DNA of 64,000 nt from Sphaerulina vaccinii (GCA_022570795.1 JAKUDP010000012.1:124001-188000), one strand, 5' to 3'; counted from the stretch's first letter, positions 39,793-50,089 are shown. Numbers and translations are program-made. The notes: generated from the sequence alone by a model not told the origin.

Positions 39793-41547
39793 TTACTCGA
39801 GAAAGCCAATCAATGTCTCCAGCATCTCTTTTGTGTCCGCTTCGTCTTCATTACCACCTGCTGAGCTCAGTCCCTCCATCTGCTCAGAGAGGCTAGCCTT
39901 GATCACATCCGCCTCAAGCTCTTGGAGCACTTGATCCTTGATCTTACTGTCTTCCGCTAGCAGCCAAGCTAGTATCACATCGCACATTTGTACGCAGAAC
40001 AAGCCACCTTCTAGCCTACGAGAGAACCATTCATCGCTTCTCTCCTCAATCTCTTCGTCGACTAGGGTACTCTGCTCGTGTTTAATCTCTTTTTCGATCT
40101 TCGAGACGCGCAGAGAGTACTCCTTGCGCAGGGAGATGAGCTTCTTCACTTTCTCGTGTTCCTTCTCCGTGAACTTCGCCAACACGCGGATACGTGCTGC
40201 AGAGTCACCTGGCAGGAGTCGCAGCAGTGCCGAGAAAATCCCCAGCAGGTGCTCAGTGCTAGCAGCGTCCTTGCCTTTCATGAAAGTTTTGAAGAGAGGT
40301 CCAAGCCCTGCAGCTTCCACGATCTTGTCGCACACCGAGGCAGCAGAGGTGCCTTGGCCATTGGTCGCATGGTCCAGCACTCGCAGAGCGCGTTGAGCAA
40401 TATTTTTCGTTCCTTCTTTGAGCATGATTATGCAGAGCTCTACTCCTTCCGCTTCCACGAACTTGTCCTTGCCTTCTGCTTCGTCCACAGTGCAGGTAAG
40501 TGCATCGAACAGATTCTCGACGAACTCTTCTTCCGGCGTTTCCTTGGCTGGATCGCGTTTCCTGTAGGAAGCCAGAAGCTGAAGAAAGAGATCCACGCCT
40601 TCGATATCCACAGCTAGGCGCTTCCGAAGCAGAGGGGAGGACTGCAGTAAGACCTGGAGCACTTCCGCTGCATACTGCTTGTTCTGTCCCACTGGCTTCT
40701 CATCCACTTTGATCCGATTGCATAACCACATGAGTACTTTCTCCTGTCCGATCTTCTCTGCCACAGCCTGTTGTCCAGCCAGACTTTCTAGCACTGCCAG
40801 GCTGTGGTACAGGCCATTCCTGTCGCTCTCTTCGTTCTCGTCTAGTCTCCCGAGATTGCTCATAAGTAGTTCCAGTAGATCCGCATCTAGCAGGGCAGCT
40901 ACGAGTGCGTCCCATTGGTCCTGCTCAGCCTGCGCATCTTCGTCCAGTAATTCGGCAATGATCTGTATAGCTCCGATTGCAATATCCGTGTTCTCGTGTG
41001 CCAGGAGCCCGACTAAGCTGCCTAGTGCTCCACCTTCGGCAGAGAACTCTGCATAAAGATCTGGCGACTCGCCTAACAAACTCCAGCTCTTTATTTCGGC
41101 ATCCAGGTCTGCTTCGCTCTCGATGAACTTGGCTGGATCTCCTTCATATTTGGCTCTCAACTCTGCATTCTTCGCCACCTTCTTCTCGAATGAAGTAGTA
41201 AGCTTCCGTAACCAGGCAGAGTCAATCTTCTCCTCTGAAAGCGTCCCTTCTACACCATCGGCCTGGTCAATGTAGTCCATTGCTTGAGCGGCGCTCTCTG
41301 TCATGCCTGAGCCGAAGAAATTGCCATCTTCATCATCGCCTTCGTCATCACCAGGAGGCAATTCCGGTCCAGCTTCCATGTCATCATCTTCCTCATCTTC
41401 CACTGTTGCATGGCCATTCGGAGAAGAAGATTTGGTCAGTTTCGTGGATTTATACACTTCTTGCGCGTCTGAAGCCTCATATTTGCGCTTATTTGAGGCT
41501 GGAGGCAGATTCGGTCTCCGAAACAGATCATCGATCGACGATGCCAT
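39793..41547 (-). CDS. CTNNBL1: beta-catenin-like protein 1 (CTNNBL1), spliceosome-associated
   Basis: Intact 584-aa ORF, ATG at 41547, close to the usual length (about 563 aa in man). The N-terminus has IDDLFRRPNLP, a basic stretch and a Glu/Asp-rich segment. The armadillo-like helical body starts with ESAAQAMDYIDQADG and IDSAWLRKLTTSFEKK and includes ENTDIAIGAIQIIAELLDED. CTNNBL1 binds CDC5L/PRP19 complex components in the nucleus. The final codons GGC TTT CTC GAG TAA overlap a perfect GTAAGT donor, so a short last exon could replace the stop; the ORF end is accepted because it already reaches family length. Confidence 0.9.
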   Translation of the reverse strand: MASSIDDLFRRPNLPPASNKRKYEASDAQEVYKSTKLTKSSSPNGHATVEDEEDDDMEAGPELPPGDDEGDDEDGNFFGSGMTESAAQAMDYIDQADGVEGTLSEEKIDSAWLRKLTTSFEKKVAKNAELRAKYEGDPAKFIESEADLDAEIKSWSLLGESPDLYAEFSAEGGALGSLVGLLAHENTDIAIGAIQIIAELLDEDAQAEQDQWDALVAALLDADLLELLMSNLGRLDENEESDRNGLYHSLAVLESLAGQQAVAEKIGQEKVLMWLCNRIKVDEKPVGQNKQYAAEVLQVLLQSSPLLRKRLAVDIEGVDLFLQLLASYRKRDPAKETPEEEFVENLFDALTCTVDEAEGKDKFVEAEGVELCIIMLKEGTKNIAQRALRVLDHATNGQGTSAASVCDKIVEAAGLGPLFKTFMKGKDAASTEHLLGIFSALLRLLPGDSAARIRVLAKFTEKEHEKVKKLISLRKEYSLRVSKIEKEIKHEQSTLVDEEIEERSDEWFSRRLEGGLFCVQMCDVILAWLLAEDSKIKDQVLQELEADVIKASLSEQMEGLSSAGGNEDEADTKEMLETLIGFLE

Positions 41548-41809
41548 CTTTTCTGCTGTCGTGCGCGTGGTTGTCGAAGAAATGGAGAGATGTTGTTCAA
41601 AGTTTAGAGAAGGAAGCTGCGACCGGTTGAAATATTCGCCGCTTCCCGCACGCCAGCTTCGAGCTTAAACTTACACGTCTCTCATTAAACTCTCTTCTCG
41701 ACACATGAACACGTCCAACACTGACTCGCTTCAGCTGCGATCCTCTCATGACACGACTTTTCCAGTCTTTTGGAGACAGCGAAGAAGTCTAGGACGACAA
41801 GCTTAAGAT

Positions 41810-43312
41810 ATGTTCTCCAGACTGCCAGAGGAGCTCAACGAGCACATCATATCCTACTTCGACCCTTCATCGGACCGAAAGACTCTAGGGGCTCTATGCC
41901 GCACGAACAGGCTTGGCTATCGACTCGCAACCCCTCTGTTCTATCAAGTAGTCGGCGTGAGAGGCCCGGAATCCAGTGATGACTCCAAGTACTGGCAGGC
42001 TCTGCAACTGCTCTGTCGAACATTGGTTTACAATCCTACGCTGATCTCGCACGTGCAGAAGATTGACCAGTATGTCGGTCACGGCCCAGCAGCTATACAA
42101 TCATACTTCGACATCGAGCACTGTCGAGCGACTCTAGCACAGAGCGGCTTACAATACAAGTCATATGGACTTGTCGTAGAAGCCATTGCCTCTAACAGTC
42201 CCCCTGTCTTCCCAGATTGGGTGGCTCTTCTGCTCCTGCTGTGCAGAAATGCCGACCTGCTGGACCTAGGTATCAACTGGCGATGGTCGGAGATAGACTT
42301 GCTCAAGCGCACGCTGTATAGTCTCGGCGCAAGTCCCGACCTATGCGCTGTGCAACACATTCTACTTGACAACCTGTGTGATGCCCACGTCAATGGAGGC
42401 ATCTCGCTGGCTGATATCATGCCATTGCTACGTCTACCCTCTCTCCGCAACCTTCTGATCAACGGCTTCGAGGGCACGACTGAATCATTCACGCTGAATC
42501 CTCACAAGAGTTTGCAGAGCAATCTGGAGCACCTTCAAATCGAAGCCTGCCTTACAGGAACCGATGAGCTGGCCCCTCTTCTCGCGTTCTGCCCCAAAAT
42601 CCGATCACTTACAATCACATGGCCGTTCCGCGAGGAGAACTTTTGGAGGGACGATTGGCGAGTCTTGGGTGACGCTTTGCGAAAGCTGTCCGACCTCGAA
42701 GACCTGCGTATCATCCATACCAAGGACCTGCTGTTGACTGTCGACCGACGAGAAGCCCAAGGCTTGGCTCCACCAGAAACAATGGCGCAGCATGTTGCTC
42801 CTCTTGGATCACTGTGGAGCATATCGAACCTCAAGACACTGACTGTCTCAGACATGGCTCTTTTCGGAAATGCTGGCTTCGAACCTCGCGACGAAGGTGG
42901 AAGTCTACAGGAAGTACTAGTAACACTTCTGCCAGAGTCACTTCAGGAGCTTACAGTCTTGTACCACGACATCTACCTAGTTGGCTTGATACGACTCCTA
43001 CCACGAGATGCGATGATATCCCGACTCGAGAAGTTTACGCTATACAATTGCCAGCAGGATCGGTGGATGGGCAAAGATGGTATGGAGTACTTCAAGCCAG
43101 TCTTTGGTCCGGCGAGGCCTCCTGCCAGCGACATTGATCAACAGGCGACAGATCTGATTACAAGACTGAGCGCAATGTCTCCAGGAATGCAGCTGGATAC
43201 CATCAATGAGATTCAGAATCATGCCGATCAGGAACTTTCATTTGCTGAAGCTATACATGTGAAAGAGATGTTGGAACAGGTGCGACGGAGGATGGGTATG
43301 GAACCAGCATGA
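41810..43312 (+). CDS. F-box/LRR-like protein, copy 1
   Basis: Single-exon 500-aa protein, ATG at 41810. The F-box-like start RLPEELNEHIISYFDPSSDR is followed by irregular leucine-rich strands (LRLPSLRNLLINGFEG, NLEHLQIEACL, CPKIRSLTITWPF, NLKTLTVSDMALFG, ESLQELTVLYHDIY). Such proteins are usually substrate receptors of SCF ubiquitin ligases. The C-terminal 60 residues (QQATDLITRLSAMSPG and on) are helical. It shares strings with the convergent gene at 46167-47567 (LGALCRTNRLGYRLAT vs LGAVCLVNKLGHSLAT; GKDGMEYF vs GKDGVEVS), so the two are paralogues. Confidence 0.75.
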   Translation: MFSRLPEELNEHIISYFDPSSDRKTLGALCRTNRLGYRLATPLFYQVVGVRGPESSDDSKYWQALQLLCRTLVYNPTLISHVQKIDQYVGHGPAAIQSYFDIEHCRATLAQSGLQYKSYGLVVEAIASNSPPVFPDWVALLLLLCRNADLLDLGINWRWSEIDLLKRTLYSLGASPDLCAVQHILLDNLCDAHVNGGISLADIMPLLRLPSLRNLLINGFEGTTESFTLNPHKSLQSNLEHLQIEACLTGTDELAPLLAFCPKIRSLTITWPFREENFWRDDWRVLGDALRKLSDLEDLRIIHTKDLLLTVDRREAQGLAPPETMAQHVAPLGSLWSISNLKTLTVSDMALFGNAGFEPRDEGGSLQEVLVTLLPESLQELTVLYHDIYLVGLIRLLPRDAMISRLEKFTLYNCQQDRWMGKDGMEYFKPVFGPARPPASDIDQQATDLITRLSAMSPGMQLDTINEIQNHADQELSFAEAIHVKEMLEQVRRRMGMEPA

Positions 43313-43736
43313 GACACTTCAACTTGGTATGTTCTTGACACTGCTGCTCAAGCAAGATTCCATTCCTGAGAGTATTTCTACAACGCAACGACACTATTGT
43401 AAGATCGACGTGCTCGGCATTCGAGAGCGCGAACGGCTACATAAGCACCCCAGGATCACTAATAGCGGCCCCACTTTCACCTTAGCATACTCTTCTGTCA
43501 TTGGTTCGGACCTGAGCCAATGCGTTCATCGGACAGAAGCTCCAGAAGCTCTGCTATGTAATCAACCTGGAAGACGTGCTCTCGTGCTTCACTTTGCTCA
43601 TAGCATACATATTGACACCGTCGCTCCAGACTTCTCAAGAGCTACCAACACCAGTCGCTCGGAGCATCTTCAAGACCAGTCGGCTCCCTCCATCTCGAAC
43701 CCGAGACACCACGAACAGCGACATACAGCTTCCACA
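43313..43736. other. upstream region of the SDR gene
   Basis: The frame of the SDR exon is open back to 43329 but gives unlikely protein; it is treated as promoter and 5' UTR. Confidence 0.5.
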
Positions 43737-44574
43737 ATGTCCACCAAAGCAATCGCCATCGTCGCAGGCGTCGGTGCAGGCACAGGAGCAGCAGTAGCCC
43801 GCCGCTTCGCTCAAGCCTACCCAGTCGTACTTCTAGCCCGCAACCCAGACAACTATCAGCCTTACGTCGACGAGATCAACAAATCCGGCGGCAAAGCCAT
43901 TGGAATCTCCACCGATCTCGGAAATGTCGAAAGTGTAGCCAAAGCCTTCAAAGACATCGAATCAGCATTTCCAGGCGCGCCAGTTGCAGCAGCGATCTTC
44001 AATGCTAGTGGAAGATTTGTGAGGAAGCCGTTGCTTGAACTCTCAGTAGAGGACTTTACGGCGGGATATGAAGTGAGCGTGTAAGTCTATCTATCCTTTC
44101 TTCTCTCACCATGATAGCGAAAGCTGAAGCAGCTTCTATTATAGAAAAGGAGCATTCGTCTTCTCCCAACACGTCCTTCCCCTCCTGCTCAAGCATATCC
44201 AAGCCAACCCATCAGCCGACTCAGTAGCCAATGCCAAATCCGGCAATTATCCTGGTACTCTAATCTTCACAGGCGCCACCGCATCTGTCAAAGCCAACGC
44301 TCAAATGTCTGGATTCGCATGTGCGAAATTCGCAATGCGTGCTCTTTCAACTTCGATCGCGAAGGAGTTCGCCCCACAAGGAGTACATGTCGCTCATGCA
44401 CAGATCGATGGAGTGATTGATATCCCTAGGACTAAGGAGTGGTTGAAGGATCAACCACCAGAGGCTAAGATTGGTGCTGATGATATTGCTGAGACTTATT
44501 GGAATCTGCACATTCAGAGTAAGAGAGGGTTCACTAATGAGGTTGATATTCGTCCGCAGTTGGAGAAGTGGTAG
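43737..44574 (+). CDS. short-chain dehydrogenase/reductase-like protein, catalytic Tyr replaced
   Basis: Exons 43737-44080 and 44145-44574 (GTAAGT..ATAG), 257 aa. The Rossmann motif is AGVGAGTGAAVARRF, a small variant of TGxxxGxG; NASG (FNASGRFVRKP) stands for NNAG, and TGATAS holds the catalytic Ser strand. Where classical SDRs have YxxxK, this protein has FACAK, so the catalytic Tyr is Phe. It may be a weak or altered oxidoreductase, or a non-catalytic NAD(P)-binding protein. A cousin lies at 57773-58702. The start ATG at 43737 directly precedes the Rossmann strand. Confidence 0.83.
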
Positions 44575-44647
44575 ATGCTGGATGCTAGGGTAGTGTGGAA
44601 TGCGATCATTTGGATGGCCTCGGATCCCCCAAGTTCTGTTCGCACAG

Positions 44648-45301
44648 TCATAGCCCTCCAGCGGCCCAGTCTGTATGTGGATACTCGCGGGCTAGCCTGC
44701 CAAACTTCCTCCTTATCACCTCACCCATCGTCATGACTGTGTCATCACTTGACAGTAAAGCGCTTCTTCCCCCTCTACCATAATCGTTTCCCAAACAGTC
44801 TCTGACATGGACAAAGATGTCACAAGAGACCCGCATGATATTGGTCAGACCAACAGTACGGAAGCTCCAGGCAACTGACTTTGAGGTACTTGTCATTATG
44901 ATCATATGCTGCCAGCTTCCGAGCGAAGGTGCCGTGTGAGAGTAAGACATGTACAGAAAGTCGCCATGGCCCGAGTAGCCGTGATCGAGGTTGTAGGGCA
45001 CTTTGAAAGCATAGACGTCTTCAGTGTCGTCGATAGGTTGTCCTCGTATTCTGCTGATGCCGAGACGTTTGTGAAATTTGAGGATGAGAGGATTGATCTT
45101 CGCCAATGGTCTGTCATCTTCGCGGTCGTCTGGTAAAAGCCACAGCTTTTGTTGTAGCGCCTTTGAATGCTTGATTGAGGATTGCCAGAATGTATTGACC
45201 CGTTGGCAGTGTAGCAGAGTGTGCATATTGAGTTCGAGAAGTATTAACTCAAGCAGCTCGGCAGTTCCCAGTGCCTGTTGCGAAGCGGAGATTGTTGCCA
45301 T
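44648..45301 (-). CDS. small F-box protein, copy 1
   Basis: The frame opens at 45469, but the ATG at 45301 (MATISASQQALG) fits the family, giving 217 aa. F-box: LGTAELLELILLELNMHTLL, HCQRVNTFWQSSIKHSKALQ. This is the common dothideomycete F-box pattern (TxELLExILL...LLxxQRVxxxW). The C-terminal half (HTAPSLGSWQHMIIM, VMTMGEVIRRKFG) has no known fold. It is about 60 percent alike by eye to the next gene upstream, with the same strand and spacing, so it is a tandem duplicate. Confidence 0.72.
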   Translation of the reverse strand: MATISASQQALGTAELLELILLELNMHTLLHCQRVNTFWQSSIKHSKALQQKLWLLPDDREDDRPLAKINPLILKFHKRLGISRIRGQPIDDTEDVYAFKVPYNLDHGYSGHGDFLYMSYSHTAPSLGSWQHMIIMTSTSKSVAWSFRTVGLTNIMRVSCDIFVHVRDCLGNDYGRGGRSALLSSDDTVMTMGEVIRRKFGRLAREYPHTDWAAGGL

Positions 45302-45423
45302 GTCGAGATGTGATTGTAGATTTGTAGGTCTTGGACTGTTGTGGTAGAAATATTTGTTCAGTCGCCAAGAACACGTGGGATGAACCAAAGATCGAACATA
45401 TCGACTTGAGCAGAATTTCGTGC

Positions 45424-46080
45424 TCATGGTGGACCACGACATGGTCTGTACCGCCGACATTCTGAGCACCTCAAAGGAAAATCAGGAAATATCCGCTTCG
45501 CCACTTCGCCCATTGTTATGACTTTGTCACCACCTAATAGCAAGCCACTCCTGATCACTCTGTCGTAGAAGACCGTCCTCACGAAGATGCCAGGGTTTAC
45601 CCACATCGCATTCGTTTGACCAATGGCGTAGAAACTATTGCTCGGTGCGACATCTGTGTGCGCTCGGACAATGATCATTCGCTGCCAGCTGCCAGGCGAA
45701 GGTGGGCAGTTCCCGTGCCACTGAAGAGATATAAAGTCTCCAAAGCCCCAGTATTCGGTATTGAGCTTGTAGGGAACTCTGAAAGCATAGCGATCACCAT
45801 TCTCGACATATGCTGCTCCTATGCTTTCAATTCGCAAGCGTGCATAATACTTCCAGATAAGAGGATTGATTTGTGCGTGATCATAATCCTCCTCTGGTCC
45901 GTAGTTGTCTGGCAGAAACCAGAGCTTTTGTTGTAGTGACTTCGAAAGTTTTACAGAGGACTGCCAGAATGTATTAACTCTTTGGCAGTGTAGTAGAGTA
46001 TGCATGTCGATGTCCAGGAGGATCATCTCGAGGAGCTCGGGAGTATTGAGAGCCTTTGCTGTGGCTGACAAGGCTTTCAT
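45424..46080 (-). CDS. small F-box protein, copy 2
   Basis: ATG at 46080 (MKALSATAKALNTPELLEMI), 218 aa. The F-box helix pair (LEMILLDIDMHTLLHCQRVN, TFWQSSVKLSKSLQQKLWFL) is nearly the same as in copy 1. The C-terminus (GDKVITMGEVAKRIF) also matches, then diverges into a Cys/Arg-rich tail (RCSECRRYRPCRGPP). Its start lies only about 90 bp below the end of the F-box/LRR copy 2 frame, which may have lost its 3' end to this duplication. Confidence 0.72.
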   Translation of the reverse strand: MKALSATAKALNTPELLEMILLDIDMHTLLHCQRVNTFWQSSVKLSKSLQQKLWFLPDNYGPEEDYDHAQINPLIWKYYARLRIESIGAAYVENGDRYAFRVPYKLNTEYWGFGDFISLQWHGNCPPSPGSWQRMIIVRAHTDVAPSNSFYAIGQTNAMWVNPGIFVRTVFYDRVIRSGLLLGGDKVITMGEVAKRIFPDFPLRCSECRRYRPCRGPP

Positions 46081-46166
46081 GATGTTGATGTTGTTGTGAG
46101 GGTATGACTGTCGAAGTGCGACTTCCAAGCAATATGCGAGAGACCACGTGGAATGAACCAAGAACT

Positions 46167-47567
46167 TCACACATCGTCCGGAGCACAGCTTACTTCAACA
46201 CCATCTTTGCCAATACAGCGATTTTGCTGAACATTGTAAACTTTGAAGTTCTCAAGCTGTTGAGTAACCATCGTGTCGCGATACAGTGAGCAGATAGGAC
46301 CGACGAAAGACAAATCGTAGTGCAGTATTGTCAGGTTCCGCAAAGATTCCGGTAAGATGCTCTCAAGCACTCGTAGTGGATCACCGTTGTTAAGCTCATC
46401 ATCGCCATTGATGAGGAAGTCCTGATCACGCGTGCCGAAAAGAGCTACCGAAGAGACAGTCAGCGATTTCAAGTTCTTCAGATCCTTCAATGAGCCCAGA
46501 GGAGGACTCCAGCTGTCCACCGTCAAATTTCCATCGCTATCGTCGAAGTAGTCATCGTGTGGGTGAATCATGCAAAAAGTTTCCAAGTCGGATAGTCTCC
46601 TTATGGAGTCGCCTAGTGTGTCGAAGTCCGTACTCCAGTACTTGAAATCTGGGCTCTGCCATCCGACAGTAATTGATTTGAGACGTGGACAGCAAGCGAT
46701 CAAACGTGCGATGTCCTCATTGTTGTCATCGCAGAGCGTAAGAGTGAGGTGTTCCAAGCAACCCTCGAAGTCCTCTACAAGATCTTGGTCACCATCTTCA
46801 AACGCAAAAGCATTGGTCCGGAAGCTTCGTAGCGATGGTAGTTGGATCAAAGTCACAAAATCATTGAAGGAAGGCCGGTATGTTGTGAACGCGCTCTTAT
46901 CAACGAGGTCGATGTCTCGAAGTGCGCACAAATCGGCGAGCTTGCTGATGCGGCAAAGCGTTTCATTCAGTATGGGCATATCTCTCAGATCCAATCGGTG
47001 CTCCACGCGAAGTCTCGTGGCTTTTCTGCACAAGAGCAGCAGCAATGTTCCCAATAATGCACGTAGAGGTGAGCGCAACGGCGGACCCGTAACTGCGACC
47101 ATTTTACGGCTTCTGATCTGTTCGATGACCGGACTCCAGATGTCGTTAGGTAGGTTGCTTAAGCTTCGTTGGCATTGGTCTGGGTCGATCCAGATGAGTT
47201 TCTGAGCGGGCGTGATCCTCCGGTCGCTACTCAACTGGAGGTAAACTTCTCTCACATGTGTACACAGCTGCGGATGCTTGACTAGCGTTTCGCAGAGTAT
47301 TTGAAGCTTGTGTAGATCTATGTCGCGTTGTTCATTGAAACTGGAAACACCAATACGGTGGTAGAGGAATCGTGTTGCCAGACTGTGCCCAAGCTTATTC
47401 ACCAGGCATACCGCACCCAGCGTACGCTTATCGTCAAGGTCGATGTACGAGAGTACTAGCTCGAGTACTAGCGCGTTCAGCTCATCTGGTAGGCCAGGAG
47501 TCATCGCGTCGTTTGTAGTCGGAGATGAACGCCCCTCGATCGATGGGCGTCTGAGCTTGAGGAACAT
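46167..47567 (-). CDS. F-box/LRR-like protein, copy 2, apparently 3'-truncated
   Basis: 466-aa ORF, ATG at 47567. F-box-like GLPDELNALVLELVLSYIDL is followed by LRR-like strands (LIQLPSLRSFRTNAFAF, CLEHLTLTLCDD, CPRLKSITVGW, NLKSLTVSSVALFG, ESLRNLTILHYDLSF). It ends shortly after GKDGVE, where copy 1 (41810-43312) has about 60 more residues. At that point the DNA is GTTGAA/GTAAGC, a splice-donor-like sequence, but no matching downstream exon is seen before the next gene starts. It is convergent with copy 1; two F-box genes and an SDR lie between them. Confidence 0.72.
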   Translation of the reverse strand: MFLKLRRPSIEGRSSPTTNDAMTPGLPDELNALVLELVLSYIDLDDKRTLGAVCLVNKLGHSLATRFLYHRIGVSSFNEQRDIDLHKLQILCETLVKHPQLCTHVREVYLQLSSDRRITPAQKLIWIDPDQCQRSLSNLPNDIWSPVIEQIRSRKMVAVTGPPLRSPLRALLGTLLLLLCRKATRLRVEHRLDLRDMPILNETLCRISKLADLCALRDIDLVDKSAFTTYRPSFNDFVTLIQLPSLRSFRTNAFAFEDGDQDLVEDFEGCLEHLTLTLCDDNNEDIARLIACCPRLKSITVGWQSPDFKYWSTDFDTLGDSIRRLSDLETFCMIHPHDDYFDDSDGNLTVDSWSPPLGSLKDLKNLKSLTVSSVALFGTRDQDFLINGDDELNNGDPLRVLESILPESLRNLTILHYDLSFVGPICSLYRDTMVTQQLENFKVYNVQQNRCIGKDGVEVSCAPDDV

Positions 47568-47895
47568 CTTCGAGGCGTGTGTGGCGGTGGCTTTGGAGTT
47601 TCTTTAGGTCGAGCAGATATTCTCGTGTGGCGATGTAAAGACATCAAAGCAGAGGAGCGAAGTGTCTGGACGCAGGAGACGGTCGAATTATCAGTCGAGG
47701 AGATACTTTCACGAAGCTGCCCAGACCGGAACAGTGCAGGGCATGGTTAACAGGCCGGCTCCCTGAAGGTCAAGGACATCCTGGCATTGAAGCAGGAGCA
47801 ATCTTTTGCACTTACTTGGCCTTGCAAAGACCTCCACAGGTGTGATGGCCCTTCGAGTTCGAGCGTGGGATACGGGAAGTGGCAACTTGTGTTGT
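47568..47895. other. intergenic
   Basis: 328 bp between the start of F-box/LRR copy 2 and the stop of the next minus-strand gene; nothing recognisable. Confidence 0.5.
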
Positions 47896-49092
47896 TCAGA
47901 AGAAGAATGCTGGTATACTATCCTCTATCTCTTTGCGCCTAGCTTCAGCAGCCTCTTTCTCCTTCTGTGCCCTGCGCTTAGCAAGGAACGAAGAAGCTCG
48001 AGGACCATTTTCATCCTTCACTGTCCCTGGGGGCTTAGCCACCGGCGAAGGTGAGCGTCGTTGCTTCGCCGTGATCTGTTCAAAAGTCGGCTCTCTTGCA
48101 AGACTTGGCGCAGGCCTAGAGGGTTTCGGCCGCTCTCTCACTGGCGCAGGTAGTCTTGGAGGCGGCGAAGATGGTGGAGAGTCTCCTTTCAAAGGGCGGC
48201 GCCTTTCGATCGATGACCTGGCAAACTGCCGGAAGATCCTTGGTGGCGATTGTTTGGGACCACTGCTGCTCGACGCAAATGGGTTCAGCAACTTCCGTTC
48301 GGCTTTCGTAGGGAGTTTCGGCTTTGGCGCGTCGAGGTCGTCGCTATCAGTTTCTCCCTCGTCTTCCTGTTCCTGCTCCTCCTCTACAGCAGACAGATCT
48401 GGCTCCGGCAGTGGCTCCGAGCTCTCGTCTCCATCCTCGGCTATAGCCAGCCTCGACTTTGTTCTTACGAGCTTCGATGGAGGTGCAGCATTTCTCTGTG
48501 ATGAGCCAGTCATGAGTCCTGCCAGTTGCGGATCGAACATGAAGTCGTCCTCGTCCTCTTCTTCCTCGTCACCACTCTCTGCGCTCAAGGCCATCGTTCT
48601 CTTCTTCGTCATTTCGTCGGCCTGTATCTTCAATTGCACCTGTCTGCTCTGTTTCGTCCTGCCATCTGTGCCTCGCGCTAAAGAATCAAGGGTGTCCTGC
48701 CCGCGCGACCTGTGCAGCTTCTGAAGCCGCGCATATTCCTGCTGGTGGAGATGCTGAGTCCAGAGCTGCGCCGTAGAGTAGAACTCGTCCTCGACCATCA
48801 TCCACTTGTCGTCTGCTGTATAGCCCGGGTTCATCAAGATAGTCGGAGGAGGCTCTTTCACCACTGGAGGAGGCGATGAAGAAGGCGCGCGGTACACCTT
48901 CTTCTTGTTCTTCTTCTTCGTAGGTCCTGGTGATCGTGCTGGTTCATCATCGTTCAGGTCTTCGAGGTCAGAGCCCACCAAATCTCCTGGAGATGACGAT
49001 CGAACTGTTGTTTGGGGCTTTGGCTTCGCTGCTGCGCGTGTCGTCTCCTTCTTCGCAGCAGCTTCAGCCAACCAGGGAAGTTTGCGAGGCAT
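47896..49092 (-). CDS. disordered nuclear-type conserved fungal protein
   Basis: The first true ATG is 49092 (MPRKLPWLAEAAAKK), giving 398 aa. The only ordered block is residues about 90-130 (NPGYTADDKWMMVEDEFYST, AQLWTQHLHQQEYARLQKLH), which I recall from other ascomycetes without a known role. The rest is acidic or Ser/Pro-rich with basic clusters (TKKKNKKKV, TKAERKLL) and a charged C-terminal helix (FLAKRRAQKEKEAAEARRKE). This suggests a chromatin- or nucleolus-associated protein; that is inference. The gene is divergent from the CZIB gene, with 292 bp between the starts. Confidence 0.68.
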   Translation of the reverse strand: MPRKLPWLAEAAAKKETTRAAAKPKPQTTVRSSSPGDLVGSDLEDLNDDEPARSPGPTKKKNKKKVYRAPSSSPPPVVKEPPPTILMNPGYTADDKWMMVEDEFYSTAQLWTQHLHQQEYARLQKLHRSRGQDTLDSLARGTDGRTKQSRQVQLKIQADEMTKKRTMALSAESGDEEEEDEDDFMFDPQLAGLMTGSSQRNAAPPSKLVRTKSRLAIAEDGDESSEPLPEPDLSAVEEEQEQEDEGETDSDDLDAPKPKLPTKAERKLLNPFASSSSGPKQSPPRIFRQFARSSIERRRPLKGDSPPSSPPPRLPAPVRERPKPSRPAPSLAREPTFEQITAKQRRSPSPVAKPPGTVKDENGPRASSFLAKRRAQKEKEAAEARRKEIEDSIPAFFF

Positions 49093-49384
49093 CTTCAACC
49101 AAGACTATCGTGTTCGACGCGTTTCAGTCGCGTCGTGATTCGAGGTCGGCGGAAGTGTCTCTCGTGCATGTCGGGGTAATGTCTCCCAAGACTGTTTGAT
49201 GTCCAAGCTGTCAGTCCAGAAGGGTCGAGAAAGCGCGAAGTGTCGAAGTAAGTGAAGAGGAAGAAGGCGGCAGCGAGGTGAAGAACGATTGCCTTCGAAG
49301 AGCGCCAAGGCTGGCTGGCTGTTGCAGCCTCGTCCATCTCTGACGCCACAACATTGATGGTCTATCAACAACATCTCCATCAAA

Positions 49385-50089
49385 ATGCTCGCTCTCACAA
49401 TATCTGCTGAGCTGGAAGGGTACATATCATGCTGCATATGCCTGCGTGTCCTCCGCTGATATGATTACAGCGTCACGGACCTAGTACCTGAGGACACTGA
49501 GGAAAGTCCTTTCGAATACACATTCAAGGTGCAATGCACATCATGTCGCGAGACACATCCGAACTGGATCACTTTCAATCGCTTTGTATGAGCTCATACC
49601 GAACAAGTTCTTGGATCCAGCTGATGGGGTAGCACAGGAGCAGAACGAGCAATCTGGCAGCAGGGGCGAAGCCAACTTCGTATGGAAGTGCAAGAACTGC
49701 AAAGTACATCCCACCTTTGCCTATACTGAATCAGGACTGACATCCAAGTGCAGAGAGAACACACAGCCAGTATCCAGGAAAACCCCCAAGCATACTCGCT
49801 GCAAAGCCCTCCGAAGCCTAAGAACATAATCACGATAGACTGTCGTGGACTGGAATTCGTCGAATTCAAGCCAGATGTGAGCACCTTCAGCTACGAAGCC
49901 TCTGACTCTATGTCCGTGTGTTCTGCTACTTACAACCACTATCAGGGAGAATGGAAAGCTGTAGGACTCGAGAGCGGCACGAAGTTCAACGGCATCGATC
50001 TTACAGAAGGCGACTGGTTCGACTACGATGAGAAGTCGAGCGAGGAAGTCAGCATCAAAGACATCAAGTTCGATATCAAGCGAGCATAG
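49385..50089 (+). CDS. CXXC zinc-binding protein, CZIB/DUF866 family
   Basis: Five exons: 49385-49419, 49471-49585, 49638-49703, 49754-49876 and 49946-50089, giving 160 aa, the usual family length. Zinc ligands are C34xxC37 (VQCTSCRE) and C68xxC71 (WKCKNCKRE). Family strings include MLALTISAELEGVTDL, RGLEFVEFKPDGEW, DLTEGDWFDYDEKS and the end SIKDIKFDIKRA. The human orthologue (C1orf123/CZIB) is a small soluble zinc protein of uncertain role. All introns have good donors and each join keeps the frame, so the model is reliable. Four introns in 0.7 kb is dense for this window. Confidence 0.92.

Noticed and set aside
41280..41668. Plus-strand ORFs of about 120 codons
   Set aside because: Antisense to the N-terminal acidic region of CTNNBL1.
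47879..48724. 281-codon plus-strand ORF rich in Ser/Gly
   Set aside because: Antisense shadow of the disordered nuclear-type protein; low complexity mirrors its repeats.
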